A stretch of DNA of 64,000 nucleotides, from positions 18,848,001 through 18,912,000 of the forward strand of contig JBHGNT010000001.1 in NCBI GenBank assembly GCA_043228905.1. Direction: 5' to 3'. The translations under genes were made by a program, and so were the position numbers. Origin of the DNA: Azolla caroliniana (lineage: Eukaryota; Polypodiophyta). Positions 1 to 9,238 of this stretch are shown in pieces (position 1 is the stretch's first letter; the number at the start of each line of letters is the position of its first letter). Under the pieces are notes generated by a model, which was not told the origin of the DNA, made no database searches, and saw only the letters and a program-made list of their open reading frames with translations.

Positions 1-804
1 ACAAATCAAACACTGGAGCAGTATCTGCGGTGCTTTCTCAACTATCATCAGAATGACTGGGCAGATATTCTTCAGTTCGCCGAATTTGCCTATAATAACG
101 CTATCCACGCATCGACTAAAGTCACGCCATTCTACGCTTATACGGGATATCATCCCCGGTGGTGTGTCCTTGAAACCCCAGAAGTGTCCACAAATCCTTG
201 CGCGGAGGATCGTTTGGAGCAGTTACGCAAGATACAAGCGGATTTATCTACTCAACTCCAGCAAGCTCAACAATCACACAAGGACTACGCAGATCGTCAT
301 CGACTTCCATCCAGTTTTAACATTGGAGATCGGGTGTGGCTGCTACGACGACACATCAAGACTACTCGCCCATGTGAGAAGTTGGATTATCGACGATTAG
401 GTCCTTTCCGTATTATCGGGAAGATTAATGATGTCGCTTTTCGTCTCGAGCTACCTCCGCAACTTCGGATACACCCGGTGTTTCATAGTTCTCTCCTCGA
501 ACCCTATCACGAGAGCACTATCCCAGGACGTACTATACAACCTCCACCTCCTATCGAGCTCGAAGATGGACCTGAGTATGAGGTCGCTGCCATCCTCGAT
601 TCCAAGATTGTTCGCAACAAGCTCTACTATCTAGTCGATTGGCTAGGATATAGTCCCAGCGAGCGTACTTGGGAACCGATCGAGAATGTGACCAATGCTC
701 GTGCTCTTCTAGAAGACTTCCATCGACGATATCCCGAGAAACCGGGTCCTCAATCCAAAACGACTCGTGAAACTCGTCGTTTTAAAGGGGGGATAGTGTC
801 ATAA
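1..804 (+). CDS. K: 3' end of chromovirus pol (integrase C-terminus plus chromodomain)
   Basis: The frame is open from base 1, so this is the 3' part of a Ty3/gypsy polyprotein whose gag, protease and RT lie left of the window. Residues 1-60 match the end of the integrase core (FAEFAYNNA motif, then TPFYAYTGYHP). Next comes the GPF/Y module (RRLGPFRIIGKI, about residues 130-142) and HPVFHSSLLEPY. A chromodomain follows at about 195-250 (YEVAAILDSK, LVDWLGY, RTWEP, LEDFHRRYP). The cage aromatics Y, W and Y are all present. Integrase inserts cDNA; the chromodomain probably steers it to methylated-histone chromatin. The stop lies just inside the 3' LTR, so coding overlaps the polypurine tract. 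The style (HPVFHSSLLEPY, FHRRYPEKPGP) resembles fungal and vertebrate chromoviruses more than the usual angiosperm clades; that comparison is from memory. Confidence 0.9.
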   Translation, partial: TNQTLEQYLRCFLNYHQNDWADILQFAEFAYNNAIHASTKVTPFYAYTGYHPRWCVLETPEVSTNPCAEDRLEQLRKIQADLSTQLQQAQQSHKDYADRHRLPSSFNIGDRVWLLRRHIKTTRPCEKLDYRRLGPFRIIGKINDVAFRLELPPQLRIHPVFHSSLLEPYHESTIPGRTIQPPPPIELEDGPEYEVAAILDSKIVRNKLYYLVDWLGYSPSERTWEPIENVTNARALLEDFHRRYPEKPGPQSKTTRETRRFKGGIVS

Positions 805-868
805 CTAGACTCGAACCCATAACCTTTTGTTACACGGGTCGAGACTTTACCATTAGGTTATGAGTTGT
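797..868 (-). other. tRNA-like (Pol III promoter-like) module at the K LTR terminus
   Basis: On the minus strand the first about 70 bases of the LTR read like a tRNA: box A TAACCTAATGG (850-860, one mismatch to TRGYNNARNNG), a 33-nt spacer, then box B GTTCGAGTC (808-816, exact match to GWTCRANNC). The tRNA 3' side coincides with the LTR end. It is antisense to the element. It does not fold into a clean cloverleaf, so a functional tRNA is unlikely. Confidence 0.6.
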
Positions 869-1086
869 AATTTGAAGGATATTATTTTCATTTAGGTTTT
901 ATTAGGAAATTGATGTATATTCCAGATTTCTCTGGAACATTCTAGAAACTTCAGGAGTATTCCTGAAGACACTATAAAAGGAGGCGCAAGGCATTAGTTC
1001 GAACCAAATCGGTTCAACGCCAGTCTTAAGCCTTCTAACTACTGTTGTATATCTTCCGTCATATAATACATATATCTTTCGCATCA

Positions 1087-1124
<38 letters not shown>

Positions 1125-1257
1125 ACTCATTCCTTCTCTCAAAGTTCGACGCCTCTCATAGTACTAATCCTTCTCTGTCTTAGTACTATTCCCCAACAAT
1201 AGTACTAATCCTTCTTTTAGTACTAATTCCTTCTCTGCCTTAATAGAGTTCCTGACA
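797..1257 (+). mobile_element. K 3' LTR (461 bp)
   Basis: The LTR starts TGTCATAA directly after a polypurine tract (AAAGGGGGGATAG, 784-796) and ends CCTGACA, giving TGTCA/TGACA inverted ends. It holds a TATA box (TATAAAAG, 973-980) and a (TC)n tract at about 1088-1121 in the presumed leader. Right after it the minus-strand gypsy G0 begins in mid-frame, so K inserted into G0. The matching 5' LTR and target duplication lie outside the window. The right end is inferred from the TGACA terminus and the start of G0 homology. Confidence 0.75.
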
Positions 1258-1856
1258 GGAACCGGCTTGAGACTCCACGGTACATGCGGTACCGTGAAGA
1301 TACCATTGGCTCCACGATAGTCGGGTCGACGCACCTGATCTCTCCCGACGAGAGAACGAAGGCTCTCCCGTGCCTTCCGAGCATTCTCCGAAACCAGTCT
1401 TCCTCCGCGGGCAGTAGGAAGCCACCCCCACCGATCTTGATCTCCTGTAGCATCTCGTTGGGGAACGAATGTCCTATGCCGACCGGATTTCATAAACTTG
1501 GGTCGGCCATGACCCCTTTCATCTGCTTCCAGCTGTCCTCCGGCAAGGGAGCCACAACTGGCCTCACCTTCCAGTCCATTGTCTTGTATTCCGTGCTCAC
1601 TAGGGCCGTTCAATCTGACCCAACCATCCTTCCGAAGTCCGCGATAACTTCGTACATTTTGACCGAACCAACCAGAATAATCTGGTCTTCGCGTAGGTCC
1701 TCTTCGGTCATCCTCTCAATCTCTCGAGAGTGTCGTCAAATGAGACCGCCTCCACAGCGTTTCTGACCTCGTCTTCAAAGTCCAAGGTGCCATAGGCCTT
1801 CCAACATTTTTTGACCCGCTTCTTCTCCCGGCCACCGATGCCGGTTATGATACAAC
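1258..1856 (-). pseudogene. G0: pol N-terminal fragment of a G/T-group gypsy element
   Basis: In pieces, the minus strand matches the N-terminal part of pol of G1 and G2: GREK near 1840, AVEAVSFDDTL near 1740, a central region in shifted frames, and IFTVPHVPW at about 1270-1310. The unit runs from just after the gag-pol junction to just before the RT core. Several frameshifts break it. The left side is cut by K and the right side by R. The partner piece is 38363-38610; joining 1851 to 38368 restores alignment with uninterrupted G2 (about 34545-34610). TSD acaac is at 1852-1856. Confidence 0.85.
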
Positions 1857-2002
1857 TGTCACAGACACACCAAGTGTGGACTAAGACGGAGCACGGATGA
1901 TGAGGGTACGACGGAGCGATGACGGAATGACACAAGAGCATAAAGATAGAGATGGAGATTAACGAGAGAAGATGGGCAAAATGAGAATACTAGATTTATA
2001 TG
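1857..2002 (-). repeat. R 3' LTR, first piece (left of H)
   Basis: Starts TGTCACAG and continues in 29226-29505 once H is removed. It is nearly identical to 37938-38085, where the same sequence runs uninterrupted through the H target site (GATATGTCCATGAC near 38080). That paralogous empty site proves the H insertion point. Confidence 0.85.
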
Positions 2003-2605
2003 TGATAGGAACTACACGCTCCGATGAACAACGCTCGGCCACAACCGAGTCTAAAATCAAACATAGAAAACGGATAATGAACGCACGACACAAAGGAGAG
2101 AAGAGTACACAGGATGTTTAACGTGGAAAACCCTGAGAGGGAAAAACCACGGGAGTTCACAGACTCCAACTATCACTATATCACAATGATTACAACAGTG
2201 AGCTCACGGAGGCAACGACCTCGTGCTCACGATCTTCGCCACAAGTGGCAGTTACAACAAAGGCAACGACCTCTTCCTCTCTCTCTCTCTCTCTCTCTCT
2301 CTGTACACTATTACATGCTCACTGATCTAGTGCCAACAAGAATGACAACCACTCTCTAAGTTTGCCCTAAGTCATATTTATACTAATATGACTTTTCGGC
2401 TATTTACAAATATAGCCCCGATGGACTCTCAGAAAACATATTTACGAATATGTCCCTTCATCCGGTGAGCACTCCTCACCGGGCTTGCATTATCCGGCGC
2501 TTGCCGAGTACTCGTCATCCGGTTCTCACCGGGTCTTCCGTAGCTAGGTACTCGTTATCCAGTTCTCACCGGGTCATCCCATCCGGAGGGACCTGCTTCC
2601 TAACA
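2003..2605 (-). repeat. H 3' LTR (603 bp)
   Basis: TGATAGGAAC to TTCCTAACA on the plus strand. Pairs with 28647-29220. It contains a CT tract (about 2277-2302), three consecutive inverted repeats (2369-2394, 2398-2417, 2436-2453) and about two degenerate copies of the 54-bp repeat that is expanded in C1. The polypurine tract on the minus strand (GAAGGGGGGG) abuts it at 2606-2617. Confidence 0.9.
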
Positions 2606-2615
2606 AACCCCCCCT

Positions 2616-2831
2616 TCATTCCGGCATGGGATGTCTTACTAGTCCGATCCGCTTCCGGCATGCTTCCAGCTTGTCGGGTATGAGTACTTTGGTCAGCATA
2701 TCTGACCCGTTCTCGGCTGTGTGGATCTTTGTTAGTGCGAACTCCTGGTCATCTACTCTTTCCCGGATCCAGTGATACCTTCGCTGGATATGCTTCGTCC
2801 GGGAATGGTAGGCCGCATTCTTAGCAAGGTG
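2616..2831 (-). pseudogene. H pol, RNase H C-terminus
   Basis: The minus strand encodes the end of copia RNase H (AAYHSRTKHI, then HWIRERVDDQEFAL, ending HPMPE and stop), colinear with C1 3588-3800. C1 is inserted at 2832 and its duplicated target AGGTG (2827-2831) is included here. Upstream coding resumes at 8382. Confidence 0.88.
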
Positions 2832-3577
2832 TGACGGGAACTGTACGCTCCCCTATACGTAACGCTCGGCCGCAACCAAGCTTAGATTCATGCACAGAAA
2901 ACCGGAAATGAAAGCACGACACAAAGAGGAGAAGAGTACACGGGATGTTTACGTGGAAAACCCAAAGAGGGAAAAACCACGGCAGCCCACAGGCTGCAAA
3001 CTATCACTATGTTAGTATGTACAACAGTGACTTCACGGAGGCAATGACCTCATGCTCACGATCCTCGCCACAGGTGGCGGTTACAACAGAGGCAACGACC
3101 TCTTGCTCTCTCTTTCTCTCTATCTGTACACTGTTACGCGCTCACTCTATTCTTGCACCAACAAGAATAACAACAACAACAACAGTAGTAATTAAAAGTT
3201 TGCCCTAAGTCATATTTATACTAATATGACTTTTCGGCTATTTACAAATATAGCCTCGATGGACTCTCAGAAACATATTTACGAATATGTCTCTTCATCC
3301 GGTGAGCATTCCTCATCAGGTTTGCAGCATCCGGCTCTCCATAGCCGGGTACTCCTCATCCGGTCCTCGCCGGGTCTGCACCATCCGGCTCTCCGTAGCT
3401 GGGTACTCCTCATCCGGTTCTCACCGGGTCTGCACCATCCGGCTCTCCGTAGCTGGGTACTCCTCATCCGGTTCTCACCGGGTCCGCATCATTCGGCTCT
3501 CCGTAGCCGGGTACTCCTTATACGGTTTTGGCCTCGGCCTATCTCCCTTCCTATCCGGAGGGACCTGTCTCCCAACA
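2832..3577 (-). repeat. C1 3' LTR (746 bp)
   Basis: TGACGGGAAC to CTCCCAACA. It carries three 54-bp tandem units (3348-3509) plus degenerate flanking units, the same three inverted repeats as H, a TATA-like TATAAATA on the minus strand inside the first palindrome, and a CT tract at about 3104-3124. Confidence 0.93.
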
Positions 3578-3587
3578 AACTCCCCCT

Positions 3588-6500
3588 TCACTCCGGCATG
3601 GGGTGTATTACTAGTCCGATCCTCTTCCGGCATGCATCCAGCTTGTCGGGTATCAGCACTTTGGTTAGCATATCTGACCCGTTCTCGGCCGTGTGGATCT
3701 TCATTAGTGCGAACTCCTGGTCATCTACTCTTTCCCGGATCCAATGATATCTTCGCTGGATATGCTTTGTCCGGGAATGGTAGGCCGCATTCTTAGACAG
3801 ATGGATGGCACTTTGACTGTCACAATAGAGTCGGTATTCATCTTGCCGGATACCGAGCTCTCCGATGAAGTCCTTCATCCATAATATTTCCTTGCCGGCT
3901 TCCACAGCTGCCATGTACTCCGCCTCCGTGGTTGACAATGCAACCGTCTTCTGCAGCCTCGATTGCCACGAAACAACTCCCCCTGCATATGTCATTACAT
4001 ACCCGGATGTAGACCAGCTGGTATCCACATCAGCCGACATGTCCGAATCGGTGAAACCGTCAAGTTGAGGTTTTCCGGAGCCGAATCAGAGACACCTATT
4101 TGAAGTGCCCTTCAAATACCGGAGTATCCATTTGACCGCGTTCCAGTGCTCCTTGCCGGGATTGCTCATAAACCGGCTCACCACTACGACTGCGTATCCT
4201 ATGTCCGGTCGGGTACAAACCATTGCGTACATCAAGCTCCCGACGGTAGAGGTATATGGAATCTTCATCATATCCGCCTTCTCTGCTTTCGTCTTTGGGC
4301 TTTACTTACTGGATAGCTTGCAGTTTGCCGGAAGTGTCGATCCGACCGGTTTCACATCTGACATGTTGAACCGGTGAAGCACCTTTGTCACGTACTTCTC
4401 CTGTGACAGCCATAATTGCTTCGCTGACCGGTCCCGAATGATGTGCATCCCCAACATCTGTCTTGCCGGACCCAAGTCTTTCATTGAGAAGGTCCGGTTG
4501 AGAGCCTTCTTCAGCATCTGTATTTTGACTTGGTCCTGTCCGATGATCAACATGTCGTCCACGTACAAAAGGAGTATCAGGAAGTCGCCTCCTTCAATCT
4601 TCTTCACAAACACGCAGTGATCGGCCATCGTCTCGTGGTACCCTTGATCGGTCATGAAGGAGTCGAACTTCCGGTACCATTGCCGAGGGGCCTACTTTAA
4701 CCCGTAGAGGCTCTTCTTCAACTGGCAAACCAGGTGCTCCTTCCCTTTCTCCACGAATCCTTCCGATTGCTGCATGTAGATCTCTTCTTCGAGATCACCG
4801 TGAAGGAATGTCGTCTTCATGTCTAGCTGCTCTACCTCGAGGTCCATGCTTGCCGCTATACTCAGCACCGTACGGATGGAGGTCATCTTTACTACCGGGG
4901 CAAATATCTCGTCGAAGTCCACGGCCTTCTTCTATTGGAACCCCTTCACCACGATCCTGGCTTTGTATCTCGGGGGGTTGCCGGCATCTCCCGGTTTTAA
5001 CTTGTACACCCACTTGTTTCGGAGTGCCAGCTTTCCTTTCGGCAACTCCACCAATTCATACGTATGGTTCTCATGCAGGGAATCCATCTCATCCTGCATG
5101 GCACTTAACCATTTTCGGTTGTGGGTGTCTTCCTTCGCTTCTTCGAAGCTTTTCGGCTCCCCCTCATCGGTCAGCAGAACATGCTCTGCATCCGGAAATC
5201 TCCGGGGGGCCCTTCTCTCTCTGAGAGGATATCTCCGTCTCGGGGCTTCGGTGACCGGCTCATCCATCTGCTCTTCATCCGAATCTGATTCAGGGTGTTG
5301 GCCGGTTCCGGTTTCAGCTTCCTCTACTTCTTCTTCAGCCCGTTCGGTATCCTCACCGTAACCGTCTGGTCCCTCGAGTGCTAACCGGTCTCTTGCCGGT
5401 TGCGTCTGCTCATCATAGAGTCGATCCTTACCGGTCGACTCAGAGTTCATTATCTTCTTCTCCGACTCCCAGTCGGCGAGTGTCTTGTTCTCCATGAAGA
5501 TAATATCTCGACTCCGGAAGACCTTCTTGTCGATCAGGTCCCACACTCGGTAGCCGAACTCATCGTCACCGTAACCAAGGAATATGCATGGCCGGTCCTT
5601 AGCTACATGCACGTACGCGAGACACCCGAACACCTTCAGATGCAGGTACGATACTTCCTTACCGGTCCACACTCTCTGTGGCGTGTCTCCGTCCAAGGGT
5701 ACTGAGGGTGATCTATTTATCACATATGTCGCCGTCGACAGTGCCTCAGCCCAAAACTTCTTTGGTAGTTTTGCATGCGCTAGCATACTCCGGACCCTCT
5801 CCATTATGGTCTGGTTCATCCTCTCGGCCAGTCCGTTTAGTTCCGGAGTCTTCGGCATGGTAAATTCGAGCCGGATTCCCTTCGAGCGGCAGTACTCCTC
5901 GAACTACCGCCGGTATTCTCCTCCGTTATCTGCTCGAACCGCCTTCAGCTTCCGGCCGGTTTCTCTTTCCACTCTCGCGTGGAGCTCTTTGAAGACGGAT
6001 AACACCTGATCCTTCATCTTCAACGGTGTGGCCCACAGCTTCCGGATATGGTCATCTATGAACGTCACGAAGTACTGTGCTCCGGCATGTGACTTCGTGT
6101 CTACTTGACACACATCCTTATGCACCAACTCTAGTGGTGCATTCCGTCTCATCGGTGGCCTTGGTCGGAAGGAGGTCTGGTTCTGCTTACCGGCCAGACA
6201 ATCAATGCACTTCTCTAAGTGCACGTTCTTCACTGGAATGAGGTTGTCGTCTGCAAGCCTCTTCATCCCCTTCTCGCTCATATGACACAGCCTCTTGTGC
6301 CACAACTCACCGGCAATGTCAGATGCCACGTTCACTTCTTCCGGGCATAACCGGGCATTCATCAGGTACAGTGTGTTTACCTTCCGGGCCCGAGCCACAA
6401 TCAGGCTCCCTTTGCTGAACTTCATGACACCGTTCCGGATGCTACCCATGTAGCCCTCATCATCTAGCCGACCGGCTGATATCAGGTTCAGTCGAACCTC

Positions 6501-7619
6501 CGGAACGTGTCGGACATCCCTCAGCAGCAACTTGCATCCAGTTGGTGTCGACAGCCACACGTCTCCTATGTCGACAATTCGGCATGTACCTTCATTCCCC
6601 ATCCGGACATAGCCGTGATCACCGGCTGAGTAGGATGAGAAGCATTTCCAGTCCGGGGTAAGGTGGAACGATGCTCCGGAGTCTACCACCCAGGTCATCT
6701 CATCGCCGGCAAGGTTTATCTCACTCTCCTCGGTGATGAGCATCAATTGTTCTTCACTTGCCGCGATTGATGTCGTTCCCTTCCGGTCCGGTCCCCTATG
6801 GTCTTTACCGTTCCGGTCCGGTGTCCGCTTCGAATCGGTGCCGTCAGTTTCCTTGTCTTTACGGAAGTGCCGATAGTTCTTCTGGAAGTGTCCCGTCTTG
6901 CCGCAATAGAAGCAAGTAGGCCTCCCCCTTGACTTTCACCATGTCCCCGACTTCTCCCGGTTCTGGGGACTACAGTTTCTATGTCTTCCGCGTTCCGATT
7001 CGGTAAGGAGCGCTTTGGAGTCGGAGCTCGTATCCTTATCTTTCTGATGCGCGTCCTCATCTAGCAGGCTCGACTTCACTCTTGCTAAGGATAACCGTTT
7101 TCCTTCCAGCCCGGCGTTGCCCAAAGTGACAACCAACGTCTCCCAGCTATCTGGGAGGGAACCGAGCAGGAGTAGCGCTAGTACCTCATCGGCGAGAGGT
7201 ACTTCCAATAAAGTTGCCTGGTGGATCAGCCCCTGGAAGGCATTCATGTGCTCCGCCATGCTGGAGCCATCTTGGTACAGGAGACTTACTAGCTTCCGGA
7301 ATACCAAAACCTGGTTAACAACATTTTTGTTCTGAAACATTATGCCGATCTTCTCCCAGAGCTCATGAGCCTTGCTCTCTTCATTGAAGTTGTTGTACAG
7401 GCTCATGTCGATGAAGCACCATATGTACGCCGTTGTCTTCATGTGCATCACCTCCCATATCGCGGCGTCGATTTTGTCTGGTCTCTTGTCCCCGAACAAA
7501 ACCGGCAGCCAGAGGTCTTTAACCACGAGCATGTCCCTCATCTTCGACTTCCACACTGAATAGTTGGAGCCGGTGAGCTTGAACATGCTGTCAAACGATT
7601 CGTCCATTTTCTGTGTCAT
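3588..7619 (-). pseudogene. C1 gag-pol polyprotein (copia order, decayed)
   Basis: Starts at 7619 (MTQKMDESF), just inside the PBS. Domains in order: gag with SNYSVWKSKM and PLADEVLALLLLGSLPDSWETLV (7560-7120); zinc knuckle at about 6920-6880 (CFYCGKTGHFQKNY, where the fourth Cys is Tyr); protease WVVDSGASFHL near 6700; pre-integrase LWHKRLCHMSEKG near 6300; integrase core with FVTFIDDH (6050) and RADNGGEYR (5920); RT with YVDDML (about 4560); RNase H with STTEAEYMA (about 3930) and the YCDSQSAI region (3830). Stops break it near 6936, 5904, 4932, 4692, 4302 and 4086. Nearly all are one C-to-T or G-to-A step from the codon in H. The enzymes would act in cytoplasmic virus-like particles and the nucleus. 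Confidence 0.92.
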
Positions 7620-7636
7620 TTCGCTCTGATACCACT

Positions 7637-8376
7637 TGCGGGAACTGTACACTCCCCTATACGCAACGCTCGGCCGCAACCAAGCTTAGATTCATGCACA
7701 GAAAACTGGAAATGAAAGCACGACACAAAAGGAGAAGAGTACACGGGATGTTTACGTGGAAAACCCAAAGAGGGAAAAACCACGGTAGCCCACAGGCTGC
7801 AAACTATCACTATGTTAGTATGTACAACAGTGAGTTCATGGAGGCAACGACGTCGTGCTCACGATCCTCGCCACAGGCGGCGGTTACAACAGAGGCAATG
7901 ACCTCTTGCTCTCTCTCTCTATCTGTACACTGTTACGCGCTTACTCTATTCTTGCACCAACAAGAATAACAACAACAACAACAGTAGTAATTAAAAGTTT
8001 GCCCTAAGTCATATTTATACTAATATGACTTTTTGGCTATTTACAAATATAGCCTCGATGGACTCTCAGAAACATATTTACGAATATGTCTCTTCATCCG
8101 GTGAGTATTCCTCATCGGGTTTGCACCATCCGGCTCTCCGTAGCCGGGTACTCCTCATCCGGTCCTCGCCGGGTCTGCACCATCTGGCTCTCCGTAGCCG
8201 GGTACTCCTCATCCGGTTCTCACCGGGTCTGCACCATCCAGCTCTCCGTAGCCAAGTACTCCTCATCCGGTTCTCACCGGGTCCGCATCATCTGGCTCTC
8301 CGTAGCCAGGTACTCCTCATACGGTTTCGGCCTCGGCCTATCTACCTTCCCATCCGGAGGGACCTGTCTCCCAACA
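7637..8376 (-). repeat. C1 5' LTR (740 bp)
   Basis: TGCGGGAACTG to CTCCCAACA; partner of 2832-3577, with three 54-bp units at about 8147-8308. It would drive transcription leftward; TATAAATA on the minus strand lies in the palindrome near 8010-8035. Confidence 0.93.
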
Positions 8377-8381
8377 AGGTG

Positions 8382-8615
8382 GATGGCACTTTGACTGTCG
8401 CAATAGAGCCGGTATTCATCTTACCGGATACCGAGCTCTCTGATGAAGTCCTTCGTCCATAATATTTCCTTGCTGGCTTCCACAACCACCATGTACTCCG
8501 CCTCCGTGGTTGACAACGCAATCGTCTTCTGTAGCCTCGACTGCCACGAAACAACTCCCCCTGCATATGTCATTACATACCCGGATGTAGACTGACTGGT
8601 ATCCACATCAGCCGA
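8382..8615 (-). pseudogene. H pol, RNase H middle part
   Basis: The minus strand reads STSGYVMTYAGGVVSWQSR, TALSTTEAEY and KDFIRELGIR, the copia RNase H core, between C1 (right TSD ends 8381) and C2 (left TSD GCCGA 8611-8615). A stop after LGIR corresponds to the Gln codon present in C1. Confidence 0.87.
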
Positions 8616-9062
8616 TGTTGAGATATCAAGCTCAACTAGTTTAATCTAGTTAGTCAACACATGTAACTTAGTAGTTACCTAGATCGAATCTAGTTAATGT
8701 GTTGACCTTAAGCCTTAAATAGGACCTTGTACTTAAGTGGGATATTCTAGATCCTCCACTCCTTAGTACATTTAATGTAGGACTTACACATAAGTACCTA
8801 TGTTCTACCCACAGATGTGCACCTTTGCACATGGGTTGTATATATACCTCATTGTGGGTATTTTTGTTGTTGATGACACTTTTCAATATAGTCAATCATC
8901 CCCCATTTATCTTTGTGTTCAAGTGTAACTTCCTCTCTCTCTCTCTCTCTCTCTCTTCCCCTCACACACTCTCACGTGCATATCATACTAATCTTCCGCT
9001 GCTTAACGTAACCATATAATTAGTCTCTAATTAACCCTAGTTAATTGCCCAATTACTTAACA
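8616..9062 (+). repeat. C2 5' LTR (447 bp)
   Basis: TGTTGAGATATC to ATTACTTAACA. A hairpin TTGAG..CTCAA sits at the 5' end, a TATA-like TGTATATATACC near 8837, and a (CT)n tract at 8934-8955. Confidence 0.95.
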
Positions 9063-9238
9063 TGGTATCAGAGCGCGTGGTTTAGGAAATCCACTAAGCC
9101 CACCGCTTATTCGTTATTGTGTGTTCGAGACGCAGACGACAAATCCCGGCTATTCGCTATCTTCTACCGTAGTGCCGCTACGAAGGACGTGTAAGCGACC
9201 AAGAGAAGAAAAACAAAACGGAAGACACAACAATCAAC

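Larger units (their letters stand above)
2832..8376 (-). mobile_element. C1: Ty1/copia element inserted in H (same family)
   Basis: 5545 bp with LTRs at 2832-3577 and 7637-8376, TSD AGGTG (2827-2831; 8377-8381) and PBS TGGTATCAGAGC on the minus strand at 7623-7634, two nt from the 5' LTR. The polypurine tract AAGGGGGAGTT precedes the 3' LTR. It sits in the RNase H region of H, a member of its own family, in the same orientation. It is full length in domains but carries about six premature stops. Confidence 0.95.

Noticed and set aside
902-1126. RERERE-rich minus-strand ORF
   Set aside because: Translation of the (TC)n microsatellite in the K LTR.
3226-3796. Plus-strand ORFs of 169-173 codons over the C1 LTR repeats
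   Set aside because: Created by the 54-bp repeat (multiple of three); no homology, and they cross the LTR boundary into antisense pol.
8668-8895. Possible host gene in the C2 LTR
   Set aside because: Lies wholly in the LTR, repeated in the 3' LTR with changes; no domain.
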